Origin: Stictocephala bisonia
Lineage: Eukaryota > Arthropoda > Insecta > Hemiptera > Membracidae
Assembly: GCA_035578905.1 (NCBI GenBank)
Contig: JAQJVL010000005.1
Coordinates: 674,347-738,346 of the forward strand
Direction: 5' to 3'
DNA: 64,000 bases
Each line of letters opens with the position of its first letter. Within the stretch, counting starts at the first letter, position 1. The position numbers and the translations under genes were made by a program. Positions 32,541-44,599 of the stretch are shown here, piece by piece. The notes below the pieces were generated by a model. The model was not told the DNA's origin and searched no databases. It worked only from the letters and a program-made list of their open reading frames with translations.

Positions 32541-34182
32541 ATGGAGTGTACAAATAGAACTAGTGAAATAGACAGAATGCTATTAGAAAATGATGACGGC
32601 ATGGACTACTCTAGTGAATCAGAAGGTACGGACATCTTGGATGACCTTGACGAGACGCAGCAGTACGCGGATTCTGATACCGACGATGACATCCCCGATG
32701 ACAACCCCAACATTGCTGATGGCCCAGACGATGTTGTCTACAACCCACAGTGGGTACCTTACACCGCAGGTTTGAGAAATATTCCATTTTCAAAAGAAAA
32801 TAAAATATTAGTACCATTGCCAGAAGACAATACACGTTTTGGTTTTTGAGAGTTGTTATTAGACGATGAATTTTTGCAAGTAATTGTAGAAAAAACAAAC
32901 GAATATGCTTGGCAAATATTTTTTTCACCAACTTTACAACCTAAGTCTAGGATAAACAAGTGGACAGACCTTACTCTTGCAGAGTTTCCACATGGGAACT
33001 GTCAGAATAAATAGAATAAATGACTATTGGAAGACGGACAAAATGTTTAACTTCCAGTATGTTAGGGAACAAATGCCTAGAGATAGATTTTTATTGATAT
33101 TGAGATGTCTTCACCTGTCAGACAACCAGCAACCAACAGATGACCGTTTAGCGAAAATGAGAATCCTAATCGATTATTTCAATAAAAAGATGAGTGATGT
33201 GTACTACCCTGGGTGTGAACTTTCACTTGACGAAGGTACAGTGCTATGGAGGGGACGTCTGCTTTTCAGACAATACATATCTGGAAAGCGTCACAAGTAC
33301 GGGATAAAGGTGTACTCTCTGTGCGAGCCTGATGGCCTCTGTTTGGCCTTTACGGTCTATAGTGGAAAAGAGGGGAGCTCAGTGGTAAAGGTCATGCTAG
33401 TAAAGTTGTCAAACATCTTATGCAAGGCAAGCTAGGGGTCGGACATACATTATATATGGACAACTACTACAATAGTTTTCCACTAGCTTCCGAGCTTCTT
33501 GCTGAAGATACCTACTGCACTGGAACTTTACTTTCTAATAGAAAATACCTACCAGCAGAAGTAGTACAAGCAAAGCTAAGACCTGGAGAGAAAATAGAGC
33601 GCTATGCAGAGGGAGTGATGGTTGGGAAATGGCGTGATAAACGCAATGTTACGTACATTTCAACAAAGTATGAAAATGACTGGGCAGAGTCCAACAACAG
33701 ATATGGTCAACCAAGACAGAAGCCATTGCCCATAGTGTTTTATAACGCTTACATGAAAGGGGTAGACAGGAATGACCAAATGATGAGTTTACTACCCTTT
33801 CGAACATAAGAGTTTGAGGTAGTACAAGAAAACGTTTGTTCATTTTCTTCAGATGCTTATGGTGAATAGTTTTAAATTGTACCGCATAGCAAACCCAAGA
33901 TATAAAACAGACCTTTACAGCTTCAGACTTTCAGTTATCAACAAAATGTTGACAAGAAATGTAGTCACACCACCACCTCGCCCCCGACAATCACAAACTG
34001 TCAGGCATGTTTTGTCAAAGTCAGATGTTAGAGACAAAAAAGGTGATAGATTTTTGAGGAAGAGGTGCAGACAGTGTGCCAAAGAAAAGAATAAAACGAT
34101 GACAGTATTTATCTGTGCTCAGTGTCCAGGGGAGCCAGGACTATGTGCCTTGGCTCGTTTTGACAAGTGGCACTCCCCGTAA
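32541..34182 (+). pseudogene. piggyBac-like transposase, nearly complete
   Basis: ATG at 32541 opens an acidic N-terminus (DSDTDDDIPDDNP), followed by VYNPQWVPY and a core with RDRFLLILRCLHLSDNQ. The catalytic DDD triad of the family is intact: SLDEGTVLW (about 33227), YMDNYYNSF (about 33456) and VDRNDQMMS (about 33761). The C-terminus holds the cysteine-rich domain (CRQCAKEKNK, FICAQCPGEPGLC) that in piggyBac binds the subterminal DNA, ending at a TAA at 34180-34182. It is broken by a TGA at 32847-32849 and frameshifts near 32970 (with a small deletion), 33380 and 33805. Compared with the copy at 10636 it is young. Confidence 0.9.
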
Positions 34183-34356
34183 TGAACTAACTTGTTCAGA
34201 ACAATGTAAATAATTTAGTTTAGTTATTATAATAGTGATTTGTAATGTATTTGACTTATCAATTGAGGCCACAAGCAATATAGCGTGTGTGACTGAAGTG
34301 CGAAGCGCGGGACGTCTACGGTCGGTGACCCATGGAGAAGGACGTGATGTGCGGAC

Positions 34357-34372
34357 GCCTCCGATCGGAGGC
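34357..34372. repeat. Palindrome box 3 of PB2 (right side)
   Basis: Third identical 16-bp copy, 175 bp after the transposase stop codon. Its flank GTGCGGAC matches GTGCGGAG before box 1 in direct orientation. Confidence 0.88.
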
Positions 34373-34434
34373 AAAAACTTTGACGTCACCACAGCCACCA
34401 TTTTGTTGCCGGAGAGATATTTATATGCTGTTAC

Positions 34435-35219
34435 CAGATTCTTCTGATAACAAGGTATTAAGTGTCTTAACTAACACTGGTCAGTCACTTTTTAAAGAAG
34501 ACATAGGTGTACGGAGTCGAAAGCGTCACTAATTTTCCTGTCTGAAGTCCAATGAACAGGAATAGATGTTTGAGTGCAAGAAATGTCCATACAATATTCA
34601 ACAATTTGGTCTGGAGTAAAGTCTCTTATTGTTATCACTGGTTTTGAAAAATGCAATTGTTTCAAAATTCAGAGACTGACTTGTGAGAAAAAGCGCCCTT
34701 GGCTCTGTAGGTACAATACGGCTGGTACTTACCATGTTTTAAGTTACATAATCAAATGATAAAAGGAAAGCCACATTATTAGTTAAGATAGTTGAAGCCT
34801 GCCTCGTGCCACCATGTATTTAGTATTATGTTATGTTGTGCATTATTATAACTTGTTACATTGTTAGAATATTTAATTATATATTTATTTATCTATTAAC
34901 TTATATGTTAAAGTGGATGGAACTTATATGTAATTTCATGTATGAATAAAATAAATAAATAATTTACAAATAAAATTGTATACATTGGATTGTTTAAACG
35001 TTTTTGAAAAATATTGTTTCCAAATCTCAATCCACAAAACATGTTTTCAGGAATTCAAAACTAACAAAATTAGCAGATTTTTATAAAAAAAACATTTTAA
35101 TAATATGTAATATAAGTTATTTTATTTTCACATGCTACTTAACAGAAACTTAAATCCAATGTGTTTATTACAAACATAACGTATGTGAAAATTAAATTTT
35201 AAATGTCCATCAATTTTGA
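34435..35219. other. Unassigned sequence with a LINE-like 3' tail
   Basis: An open frame at 34574-34759 has no recognised similarity. Bases 34860-34968 resemble a LINE 3' end on the plus strand closing in AATAAAATAAATAAATAA. Confidence 0.35.
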
Positions 35220-35349
35220 TACCTATAAAATTATTATGTTCCAATTTCTTTTTCTAGAAGTGCAATATTTTCTTCTGTAGAGAGAAATACTTGAATTTTG
35301 TAGGAAGAATTTCATCTAATTGCATTTTGATAAATTGATTGAAAACCAC

Positions 35350-36450
35350 TGGAGAATCATATTTGAATCAATATACGTTTTTTTTCTTGAATAGAATCAC
35401 CTGTGGTTAAAAACGTTGTATCATCTGCAAATAAACAAATTTCGGAAGATATATAAGTTTTTTATGTAATTTATAAATAGATTAAGTAGTATTGGCCCTA
35501 ATGTGGAACTCCAGATTTTCTGTTTCTTTTGAATGTATATTCTCTCTCTACTCACCTGAAGAAAATGCCTGTGGTGTTGAAAATTTGTGAGATTGTGTCT
35601 ATTTTGTGTTTGTGACTACTACTCTGATGTTACTGAACTTGTCTTTTAAGGTAAGTTTGCTGATGTCATATCTCTCTAATATACTAATTTTGAATGTACA
35701 TAACAATTATTATAGTTTCATTAATATATTGAATCTCAACCTTTTGCAACCTTTTATTAAGGGTGATTTGAACCACTCAAAAGCAACTCTTCTAATTCCA
35801 TGGCTATACAATTCGTCTAATAAGAGTTTATGAGAGACTGTATCAATTGCTTTTTGAATATCAAGGAATAAAACTTGTACATTCTTCTTATTATCTAAGG
35901 CTGATACAATTGTTGAAACAGTTTAAGAGATGGCATTCATAGTTGACTTTTTGACAAAATCCAAATTGATTTTGTTTGATAATATGTCATCAAACAAAGT
36001 CAATAAAACATTTTTAATAAAACTTTTTCAAATAGTTTACTAAACACTGATACAGTTAATATAGGTCTATAATTATTACAATTCCATTAATCTTCCTGAC
36101 TTATGCACTAGTATAATCTTGGATTTTTTCGTATATTCTGGAAATTTACCATTTAGTATGGAGTAATTTATTAAATGAATCAATGGGGTTACTAATTCAG
36201 CGCAACACTCTTTTAGAAGTTTGATAAAAAATTATCAGATTCAATGGAACTATATGACTTCAGAGGCTTTATTACATCCACTACTTCAACAGTAGAAGTT
36301 AGAATTAGAAAAAAATGAGGAAATCATGCTGAAAGTTGAAATACTATTTAAGGCATTTATAATATTTTCTTTCAATGTATTCTTCCCAACATTGACAAAG
36401 AAATTATTAAATATATCAGTTACTTTATTAGGATTCGTTTCATAGTTATT
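35350..36450 (-). pseudogene. Old LINE: reverse transcriptase part
   Basis: On the minus strand the relic shows INYSILNGKFPEYTKKSKII, NNYRPILTVSVFSKLFEKVL (about 36175-36010) and further down GVPH-GPILLNLFIN and FICR-YN (35510-35415), where GVPQGSILGPILFxxFIND and FADDT are expected. Many stops and frameshifts. It belongs to the same element as the endonuclease at 39834-40640, from which it is separated by the 55-bp satellite. Confidence 0.7.
35560..35690. mobile_element. Hairpin element family, single arm
   Basis: This region matches the right arm of the element at 9251-9540: AATTTGTGAGATTGTG, GTTTGTGACTACTACTCTGA, the splice-donor-like TTAAGGTAAGTTTGCTGATG and CTCTAATATACTAATT. The other arm is absent, so the hairpin form is not obligatory. 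It interrupts the LINE relic. Confidence 0.6.
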
Positions 36451-36679
36451 GGAACATATCTTTATTTTGAAATGAGTTGAACTTGAGGAATAATGTTTAT
36501 TTCTGTTTGTAAAAATAATTGTCCACGTAGTTTTTAATAAATTCTAACTTTTATTTATTTTATAAAGTTAATTTTTCCAAATCTTACAATATTATAAAAA
36601 TGTAATTTTATATTATAATATACAATCTGTAAAGGATAATTTCTATTTAAATCTTGGAGTATAAACTTCTTAGTCTTCT

Positions 36680-39655
36680 TTTGATTATTGCAGCATGATT
36701 TGACAATTTTATGACTTGCTATATCACTCGTTATTTTTGTTATTGCAGCATGATTTGACAATTTTATGACTTGTTATATCACTCGTTATTTTGGTTATCG
36801 CAGCATGATTTGACAGTTTTATGACTTGCTATATCACTCGTTATTTTGGTTATTGCAGCATGATTTGACAATTTTATGACTTGCTATATCACTCGTTATT
36901 TTTGTTATTGCAGCATGATTTGACAATTTTATGACTTGTTATATCACTCGTTATTTTGGTTATCACAGCATGATTTGACAGTTTTATGACTTGCTATATC
37001 ACTCGTTATTTTGGTTATCGCAGCATGATTTGACAATTTTATGACTTGCTATATCACTCGTTATTTTTGTTATTGCAGCATGATTTGACAATTTTATGAC
37101 TTGTTATATCACTCGTTATTTTGGTTATCGCAGCATGATTTGACAGTTTTATGACTTGCTATATCACTCGTTATTTTGGTTATCGCAGCATGATTTGACA
37201 ATTTTATGACTTGCTATATCACTCGTTATTTTTGTTATTGCAGCATGATTTGACAATTTTATGATTTGTTATATCACTCGTTATTTTGGTTATTGCAGCA
37301 TGATTTGACAGTTTTATGACTTGCTATATCACTCGTTATTTTGGTTATTGCAGCATGATTTGACAATTTTATGACTTGCTATATCACTCGTTATTTTGGT
37401 TATTGCAGCATGATTTGACAATTTTATGACTTGTTATATCACTCGTTATTTTGGTTATCGCAGAATGATTTGACAGTTTTATGACTTGCTATATCACTCG
37501 TTATTTTGGTTATCGCAGCATGATTTGACAATTTTATGACTTGCTATATCACTCGTTATTTTTGTTCTTGCAGCATGATTTGACAGTTTTATGACTTGCT
37601 ATATCACTCGTTATTTTGATTATTGCAGCATGATTTGACAATTTTATGACTTGCTGTATCACTCATTATTTTGGTTATTGCAGCATGATTTGACAATTTT
37701 ATGACTTGCTATATCACTCGTTATTTTGGTTATTGCAGCATGATTTGACAATTTTATGACTTGCTATATCACTCGTTATTTTGATTATTGCAGCATGATT
37801 TGACAATTTTATGACTTGCTATATCACTCGTTATTTTGGTTATTGCTGCATGATTTGAAAATTTTATGACTTGCTATATCACTCGTTATTTTGGTTATTG
37901 CAGCATGATTTGACAGTTTTATGACTTGCTATGTCACTCGTTATTTTGATTATTGCAGCATGATTTGACAGTTTTATGACTTGCTATATCACTCGTTATT
38001 TTGGTTATTGCAGCATGATTTGACAGTTTTATGACTTGCTATATCACTCGTTATTTTGATTATTGCAGCATGATTTGACAATTTTATGACTTGCCATATC
38101 ACTCGTTAATTTTTTTATTGCAGCATGATTTGACAATTTTATGATTTGTTATATCACTCGTTATTTTGGTTATTGCAGCATGATTTGACAGTTTTATGAC
38201 TTGCTATATCACTCGTTATTTTGGTTATTGCAGCATGATTTGACAATTTTATGACTTGCTATATCACTCGTTATTTTGGTTATTGCAGCATGATTTGACA
38301 ATTTTATGACTTGTTATATCACTCGTTATTTTGGTTATCGCAGAATGATTTGACAGTTTTATGACTTGCTATATCACTCGTTATTTTGGTTATCGCAGCA
38401 TGATTTGACAGTTTTATGACTTGCTATATCACTCGTTATTTTGGTTATTGCAGCATGATTTGACAATTTTATGACTTGCTATATCACTCGTTATTTTGGT
38501 TATTGCAGCATGATTTGACAATTTTATGACTTGCTATATCACTCGTTATTTTGATTATTGCAGCATGATTTGACAATTTTATGACTTGCTATATCACTCG
38601 TTATTTTGGTTATTGCTGCATGATTTGAAAATTTTATGACTTGCTATATCACTCGTTATTTTGGTTATTGCAGCATGATTTGACAGTTTTATGACTTGCT
38701 ATGTCACTCGTTATTTTGATTATTGCAGCATGATTTGACAGTTTTATGACTTGCTATATCACTCGTTATTTTTGTTATTGCAGCATGATTTGACAATTTT
38801 ATGACTTGCTATATCACTTGTTATTTTGGTTATCGCAGCATGATTTGACAGTTTTATGACTTGCTATATCACTCGTTATTTTGGTTATTGCACCATATTT
38901 GACAGTTTTATGACTTGCTATATCACTCGTTATTTTGATTATTGCAGCATGATTTGACAATTTTATGACTTGCTGTATCACTCATTATTTTGGTTATTGC
39001 AGCATGATTTGACAGTTTTATGACTTGCTATATCACTCGTTATTTTGGTTATTGCAGCATGATTTGACAATTTTATGACTTGCTATATCACTCGTTATTT
39101 TGATTATTGCAGCATGATTTGACAATTTTATGACTTGCTATATCACTCGTTATTTTGGTTATTGCTGCATGATTTGAAAATTTTATGACTTGCTATATCA
39201 CTCGTTATTTTGGTTATTGCAGCATGATTTGACAGTTTTATGACTTGCTATGTCACTCGTTATTTTGATTATTGCAGCATGATTTGACAGTTTTATGACT
39301 TGCTATATCACTCGTTATTTTTGTTATTGCAGCATGATTTGACAATTTTATGACTTGCTATATCACTTGTTATTTTGGTTATCGCAGCATGATTTGACAG
39401 TTTTATGACTTGCTATATCACTCGTTATTTTGGTTATTGCAGCATGATTTGACAGTTTTATGACTTGCTATATCACTCGTTATTTTGATTATTGCAGCAT
39501 GATTTGACAATTTTATGACTTGCTATATCACTCGTTATTTTGGTTATTGCAGCATGATTTGACAATTTTATGACTTGTCATATCACTCGTTATTTTGGTT
39601 ATCGCAGCATGATTTGACAGTTTTAAGACTTGCTATATCACTCGTTATTTTGGTT
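36680..39655. repeat. 55-bp satellite array, about 54 copies
   Basis: The monomer is TTATTTTGGTTATTGCAGCA, TGATTTGACAATTTTATGAC, TTGCTATATCACTCG. Variant positions (TTGC/TCGC, ACAA/ACAG, GGTT/GATT/TGTT, CTATA/TTATA) recur in order, giving a three-monomer 165-bp higher order in the left part. A marker monomer TTGCTGCATGATTTGAAAA recurs at about 37845, 38615 and 39165. One monomer lacks a base (about 38893). The period is not a multiple of 3, so no long frame exists. It lies inside the old LINE, between its endonuclease and RT parts. Confidence 0.97.
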
Positions 39656-39737
39656 ATTTTTAAAGAAAGTGCTTATTAGAGTATTTTGATAGTATATTGT
39701 TAATATGTGTATATTCTTCATCTAAAGATGTTTTCTA

Positions 39738-39741
39738 TATA

Positions 39742-39820
<79 letters not shown>
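39738..39820. repeat. (TA)n microsatellite
   Basis: About 40 TA dinucleotides with one C interruption, just right of the satellite. Confidence 0.95.
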
Positions 39821-39822
<2 letters not shown>

Positions 39823-39833
39823 ATGATCAGGGC

Positions 39834-40640
39834 TCATTTTCTAATACTGTTCAGAAGTTCAAGCTTTGGTTTGAGTGATCTTTTTTTATTTGTATTCTGT
39901 GGTTCCTTTATTTGATTAAAGGATGTTGGTTTGATTAAAACATCTTGAGCATAATGATCTGAATTTGCTGTATTTAGAACATGGCAGTTGATAAGTTTTG
40001 GTTCTATTATGGTAAAAATATTGTCTAAAATTAATTTTGATCCTTTGAAAAAAGAAGGATCAAAATCAATTGAAAATAAAATGGAAGAAAATATTTTATG
40101 TTGTGAGCTAAAACTTTTCATGATATAAAGGAGTGTCTTTTTGTTACTATATTTTTTGTCCAGTTAACGTTAAAATCTAAAATAAATATTATATTATTTT
40201 GATTACTAAACAAGTTATTCAAACAACATGATGTTTGAAAAGAACAAATAAAGTTTCATTTTGGGGGTCTATATAATTCTACCATTAAGGATTTTTTTTG
40301 AAACTTTTCTTCAATATTTATTGCTGACATTTCCATATTTTATTAACTACAACAATATGAAATATGATAGCACTTAATGTTTTCTTTAGTGCTATAATTG
40401 TTTTATACATTGTTTTTTTGTACATGCTCCACCTTTCCAAAAATTATTTACATCTGTATGCAATAATTGATAATAAATCACAATGGATATGATGATGTTG
40501 GACATAAATCACAATGCTTTGGTATGATGTTCCGTGAAACATAAAATATCTTGAGATTCTTCTGATGCAAAATCTTTTAAAATTTCAAGTTTATTAAAAA
40601 GTCCATGTATGTTTTTCTGTATTATTTTTAATGCTGAATC
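39834..40640 (-). pseudogene. Old LINE: APE-type endonuclease part
   Basis: The minus strand begins about 40640 with KNIHGLFNKLEILKDF and DILCFTEHHTK, the N-terminal NIRGLxxKLE..ILCFTEHW block of LINE endonucleases. A middle part reads IIFILDFNVNW (about 40180), and the end reads ILDNIFTIIE and NTANSDHYAQDVL (40040-39950), the IDNIFTN..SDHYA block. The catalytic residues are partly kept (E of TEH, D and N of DFN, SDH). Frames are broken in at least two places. Confidence 0.75.
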
Positions 40641-40664
40641 ATTAAAATATACATTGAATTTAAT

Positions 40665-40930
40665 TTACGGTTAAATTTTACCAATAATGTTTTGCATGAT
40701 TCCAATTTTTTTTGTCATATATTTAATTTTTCTTAATAAAACATATTTCTTTCAGTTATTCTTACAGGTACAATGTAATTATTAATCTTAGGAAATTGAT
40801 CAGTAGTAATAGAAATTAATTGAGAGAAACTTTCCTTTCCTGATTTATTAAAATGTAAACCATGTTTTGTGTAAAAGAACCGTGATATATATTCTAGATT
40901 TGTAAAATTTTGGATTTGTACAATGTGCCT
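40665..40930 (-). pseudogene. Old LINE: C-terminal part of ORF1 (SGNH hydrolase-like)
   Basis: On the minus strand, FFYTKHGLHFNKSGKESFSQ (about 40885-40826) corresponds to the TRHGLHLNKSGKE block at the end of SGNH/esterase domains found in ORF1 of several CR1/jockey-type LINEs. YIVPVRITERN follows. The N-terminal half of the domain is found 3 kb away at 43890-44250, the gap being explained by inserted sequence. Confidence 0.6.
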
Positions 40931-41095
40931 GTAAGATAAACTGAAAGAAATATTTTTTAGAAAGAAAAATTAAATACATGACAAAAAAGATTGGAATCAC
41001 GCAAAACATTATTGTCTAAATTTAACAGTAAATTAAATTCAAGGTACATTTTAATAATTCAGCTTTAAAAATAATACATCAAAACAATGAATAAA
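40925..41095 (+). repeat. Inverted fragment of the same old LINE (first part)
   Basis: This plus-strand stretch is the mirror image of 40665-40780 (shared blocks TTTTGTCATGTATTTAATTT, GTTTTGCGTGATTCCAATC, TTTCTTTCAGTTTATCTTAC on the minus strand). It gives the same peptide as the ORF1 end, in the opposite orientation. It continues after the younger LINE at 43550-43860. Confidence 0.6.
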
Positions 41096-41389
41096 TGAAT
41101 TTATTCCATCATAACCAGTACATAGTTATAATAAGAAAACAACCCGGAATTGACTGACCACTTTTACGAGTAGTGTGGTCAGTATAGACAACAAAATACA
41201 ACAGGTTTCTTGTCAGAGTCCAGATTATAGTAACCTGTTGTTATCAGCCGGGCTGCTCTCCTTGGCGTCTACACCTAACACTGATAAGGCACATAATAGG
41301 ACCTGCTATGCAAGACTGTACCTTCACTGCAATTCACAACTGCTGCACTTCACTACAATACTAATAAACACAAACAATTCCCTTTAGCC

Positions 41390-43520
41390 TAGTATAAAAA
41401 TATTTACAATTTATTATTTCAATTATTACAATACTTTACCAAAAATAAAACCAAAATACATAATACCATTACAATACAACTATAAAACACAACTTTTTTT
41501 AACTGTAGAATAAGTTACAATTTTCATTTAGTAATAGAAAAGCTTTTAAATTACTACAAAACTTTCTAACGTTAACGGAAATTTTAATTTCATAAGGCAA
41601 CTTGTTGAAATATTTTGGACCATTATACAGAAATGAATGCTTCAATACGGACTTGTTAATCTTAGGAGTTCTAAACATTCTCCGGACTATGCTTCTGGTA
41701 CCGTAATTTAGGTCCGTTGTACCCAAATTACCACTTTTAGTGTAAAAAAGTCTGAGGACTTTAAAAACAAACAAATGTTGTAATGGTAATATTTTCAATT
41801 GAACGAAAATCGGAAATGAGCTGTCTCGTATTCTCTTGTGTGTAATTATTCTCATAAAATGATTCTGCACCGCTCTTAATCTCTCTATTAAATATTTAAA
41901 AGTCCCACCCCAACACACAACTCCATACTGAAGTCTTGAACTTACTAGAGCAAAGGACAGAGTTCTTAACAAACTTTCATTGCAGAAATTTCGCAAAAAA
42001 TAAAATTTTCTCATAATTGCTTTAAGTTTGTTATGCAGGACAGTTATGAGGTTCTCCCATGACAATTTTGAATCAAAAATTACTCCAAGATATTTGAAAT
42101 TTTCTTCTTTTGTTATATATTTACAATTACATAGATCTTCCATATTTTTCACACAGTTAATCTCATGAAATTTAAAATTGCGAATAAAGCCAAAATCTTT
42201 AAAATCAAAATTCACATACTTCGTTTTATCAACGTTGACTGACATTTTGTTCAATTCACACCATCGTCTCAAAATAAAAAGATCTTGATCAATTTGGTTC
42301 CAAATGGTTTGTGCATGTGTTTGGGAATAGAAAAAAGCTATGTCGTCAGCAAAAGCACTTGCCTTCCCATTAAAATTCTGCTCTAATAAATCATTAATAA
42401 AAATCAGAAACAGAGTAGCAGAGATGACACTGCCCTGCGGCACACCTGTTGCGACGGGCAGGGGTGCGCTGAAAGATTGTCCAACCCGCACTCGCTGTTC
42501 CCGCCCTGTGAGGAAGCTACGGAACCAGCTCAAGGCTACACCCCGCACTCCCACCGCCTCCAGTTTTAGTAATAAAATTCTGTGATCTACCAAATCAAAC
42601 ACCTTTTTAAAGTCTATAAATAGACCTGTAGATTTTTTACTGTCATTTAAGCTGGAATATATCATATCTGTAACATTAATAAGGGCATCCTCAGTTGATC
42701 TACCCTCCCTGAAGCCATACTGATTCATACTAAAAAACTGAATACTATTTAAATAACCGAGTAATCTTATTTTCATTAATTTCTCGAATATTTTGGAAAA
42801 TACTGAGAGTAAACTAATTGGGCGGAGATTGTCCAATTTTATAGATGTATTCTTTTTGTAAATTGGCACAACTACGCTTGATTTTAATTATTTTGGAAAT
42901 TCACCTGTAGAGAAGCTTAAATTCATAAGCTTAGCAAGAACAGGAGATATTACGTGAGCAATGTGTTTGATCAATGCTACACTAACGTTATCAAAACCTG
43001 ATGACTTTTTATTTTTTCAAATTTTAATGATTGTTAATACTTCATTTTCGTTCGTTGGAAAGATAAAAAAGGAAGACAGCCTTGGTGTTAAATTGAGTTC
43101 ATTGACTGCATTTGACGATTGGCTAGACTGTACTTCGATAAGGTAATTGTTAATTGTGTCGGCTACTGCACACGAATCAGATAAGATCACTCCGTTATCT
43201 AGTTCTATTTTGTCAAAAGATTTTTTAGAATTTGACCCACTCAGATTATTTACAATTTTCCATTGAAGAGATGAATCTCCTTTTGCTTCATTAACTTTTT
43301 TAGAATAATAACTATTTTTCGTCTCGTTAATTTCTATTCTTAATCTACTACAGTATCTATTGTAAAAATCAGAAAAGCTTCTATCATACAGTCTATTTCT
43401 ATAAATTTTATACAATTTGTGTTTTCTTTTTATTTTATCTAGTAACTTGGTGTTAATCCAAGGACTGATTAACCTAGCTTTCTGAAGTTTACAAAACCTC
43501 AAGTTTTGACATTTTTTGCA
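41390..43520 (-). mobile_element. Younger 5'-truncated LINE (minus strand)
   Basis: One open block from 43502 to 41499 plus a short 3' region to about 41390. It splits the inverted old-LINE fragment (40925-41095 and 43550-43860), so it inserted later. No endonuclease part is present. Confidence 0.75.
41499..43502 (-). pseudogene. Reverse transcriptase of the younger LINE
   Basis: From 43502 the frame gives a pre-RT region (KLLDKIKRKHKLYKIYRNRL, SLQWKIVNNLSG). After a frameshift near 43015 and a stop near 42887 it gives a full RT domain: LRPISLLSVFSKIFEKLM, NQYGFREGRSTEDAL, FIDFKKVFDLVDHRIL, GVPQGSVISATLFLIFINDL and FADDIAFF with the catalytic FADD. The thumb and C-terminal part follow to KFCSNLKAFLLLNENCN. 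Only two lesions are visible. It resembles jockey/CR1-type enzymes. The FDLVDH motif departs slightly from the common FDxVDH. Confidence 0.88.
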
Positions 43521-43549
43521 ATTATCAATTACTTAATACTCAAAAAATA

Positions 43550-43860
43550 ACTGAAATTTGCACTAACATTATCTGATGCAAAACATACACTCCAATTTGC
43601 AGAACTTATTTTTAACATAGATGGACTGTTTGATGAACTTGAAATTTTAAAAGACTTTTAATTGTATCAGCATCAGGAGAATCTCCAGATATTTTGTTTC
43701 ACGGAACATTATACAAAAGCTCAGAAGTGTGATTTATGATCAATTATTGGATAGAGATGTAAATAATTCTTTGGAATTTTAGGAAAGGTGGAGCATGTCT
43801 TTCCTAAAGAAAACATTTGATGATTTATGGAGATTCAGATTAAGCCATATTCATTTTTTT
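43550..43860 (+). repeat. Inverted fragment of the old LINE (second part, endonuclease start)
   Basis: The plus strand reads GLFDELEILKDF and SPDILF with TTTCACGGAACATTATAC, AAATAATTCTTTGGAATTTT and GAAAGGTGGAGCATG, the mirror of 40400-40640 on the minus strand. It continues the fragment starting at 40925, interrupted by the younger LINE. Confidence 0.6.
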
Positions 43861-43889
43861 TTTTCAAACATGAAGCATCATATCTGTAT

Positions 43890-44569
43890 GGTATATTTGG
43901 GATTATAATATTTGTCTTTGATAAAAACTCTTAAATTTATTTTCAATAGAATCTATTGACAAACAGATATCTGTATTTTGATCAATATCATTTGTACCAG
44001 CAATTATTATAAGATAATTTAATATATCTTTTAATGGCTTTTCATAATTTGTTTTAACAATACTGTAAATATTGTATTTATCCTCTAAGGTTATTCAGTA
44101 TTTCATGTAAGTGTCCTCAATGGCTGTTAGAAAGTATTTTGGTACTTGCTTTATTATTTATGAATTTTTTATTTATTATTTCTGGCCTTCCTTTGTTTAT
44201 ATTGATACCATTCTTAGTCTCATATGAATTTGTCCAAAAATTTGCTTTTAGAGAGGAAATAGCAATTTCTTAATTTGTCAACAAAGAGTTTTTACATAAG
44301 AAACAATTCAATGTGTTTTATATTTTCACTCAGTAAATTTTCATTAATTTTAATTTTTTAATTTTATTACAATTGTAAAAAACAGTTTTTAAATGATAAT
44401 CTATAATATTTATGTTTTTGTTATATATTTGTATATTAATGCAATTACTTTCAACATTTTGGGTATTTTTATATTTGTTTTGAGTTGTAGGATTCTTTAT
44501 CAGTTTTATTTTTGGAAATATTTCAGAAGTTGATCTGTCAATGACATCCCATAGAGAAATTATTGACAT
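43890..44569 (-). pseudogene. Old LINE: N-terminal part of ORF1 with SGNH-like core
   Basis: An open frame (44569-44330) starts MSIISLWDVIDRSTSEIFPK. Further downstream NLEDKYNIYSIVKTNYEKPL and LIIIAGTNDID (about 44095-43980) match the KYKIxSxVKPNAxL and VVIxAGTNDVD blocks of SGNH-type ORF1 proteins. The GTND carries the conserved Asn of block III. Stops are present between the parts. Confidence 0.6.
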
Positions 44570-44599
44570 TTTGATAGATTTTGTAGAATTTTTGTTATT

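Larger units (their letters stand above)
32260..34434 (+). mobile_element. piggyBac-like element PB2 with palindromic subterminal boxes
   Basis: The left edge is TTAACACACTCCGTGCGGAG at 32260-32279, followed directly by the perfect 16-bp palindrome GCCTCCGATCGGAGGC (32280-32295) and an identical second copy at 32322-32337. A third copy lies near the right end at 34357-34372, with the flank GTGCGGAC before it. A clear inverted terminal repeat on the right is not visible. A TTAC at 34431-34434 is where the edge would fall if the third copy were the inner box. That boundary is uncertain. The left half of the ends is intact. Confidence 0.75.

Noticed and set aside
34357..34434. Inverted right TIR of PB2
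   Set aside because: The third palindrome is in the same flank orientation as box 1 and no TTAACACACT-like end follows, so I did not claim an intact right end.
34574..34759. Small ORF as a host gene
   Set aside because: No recognisable family, splice signals or conservation; may be part of an unrecognised repeat.
36680..39655. CRISPR-like array
   Set aside because: Monomers are contiguous 55-bp satellite repeats with no unique spacers, in an animal genome.
39697..39915. Open frame rich in Tyr-Ile beside the satellite
   Set aside because: Mostly translation of the (TA)n run at 39738-39820; no start or splice evidence.
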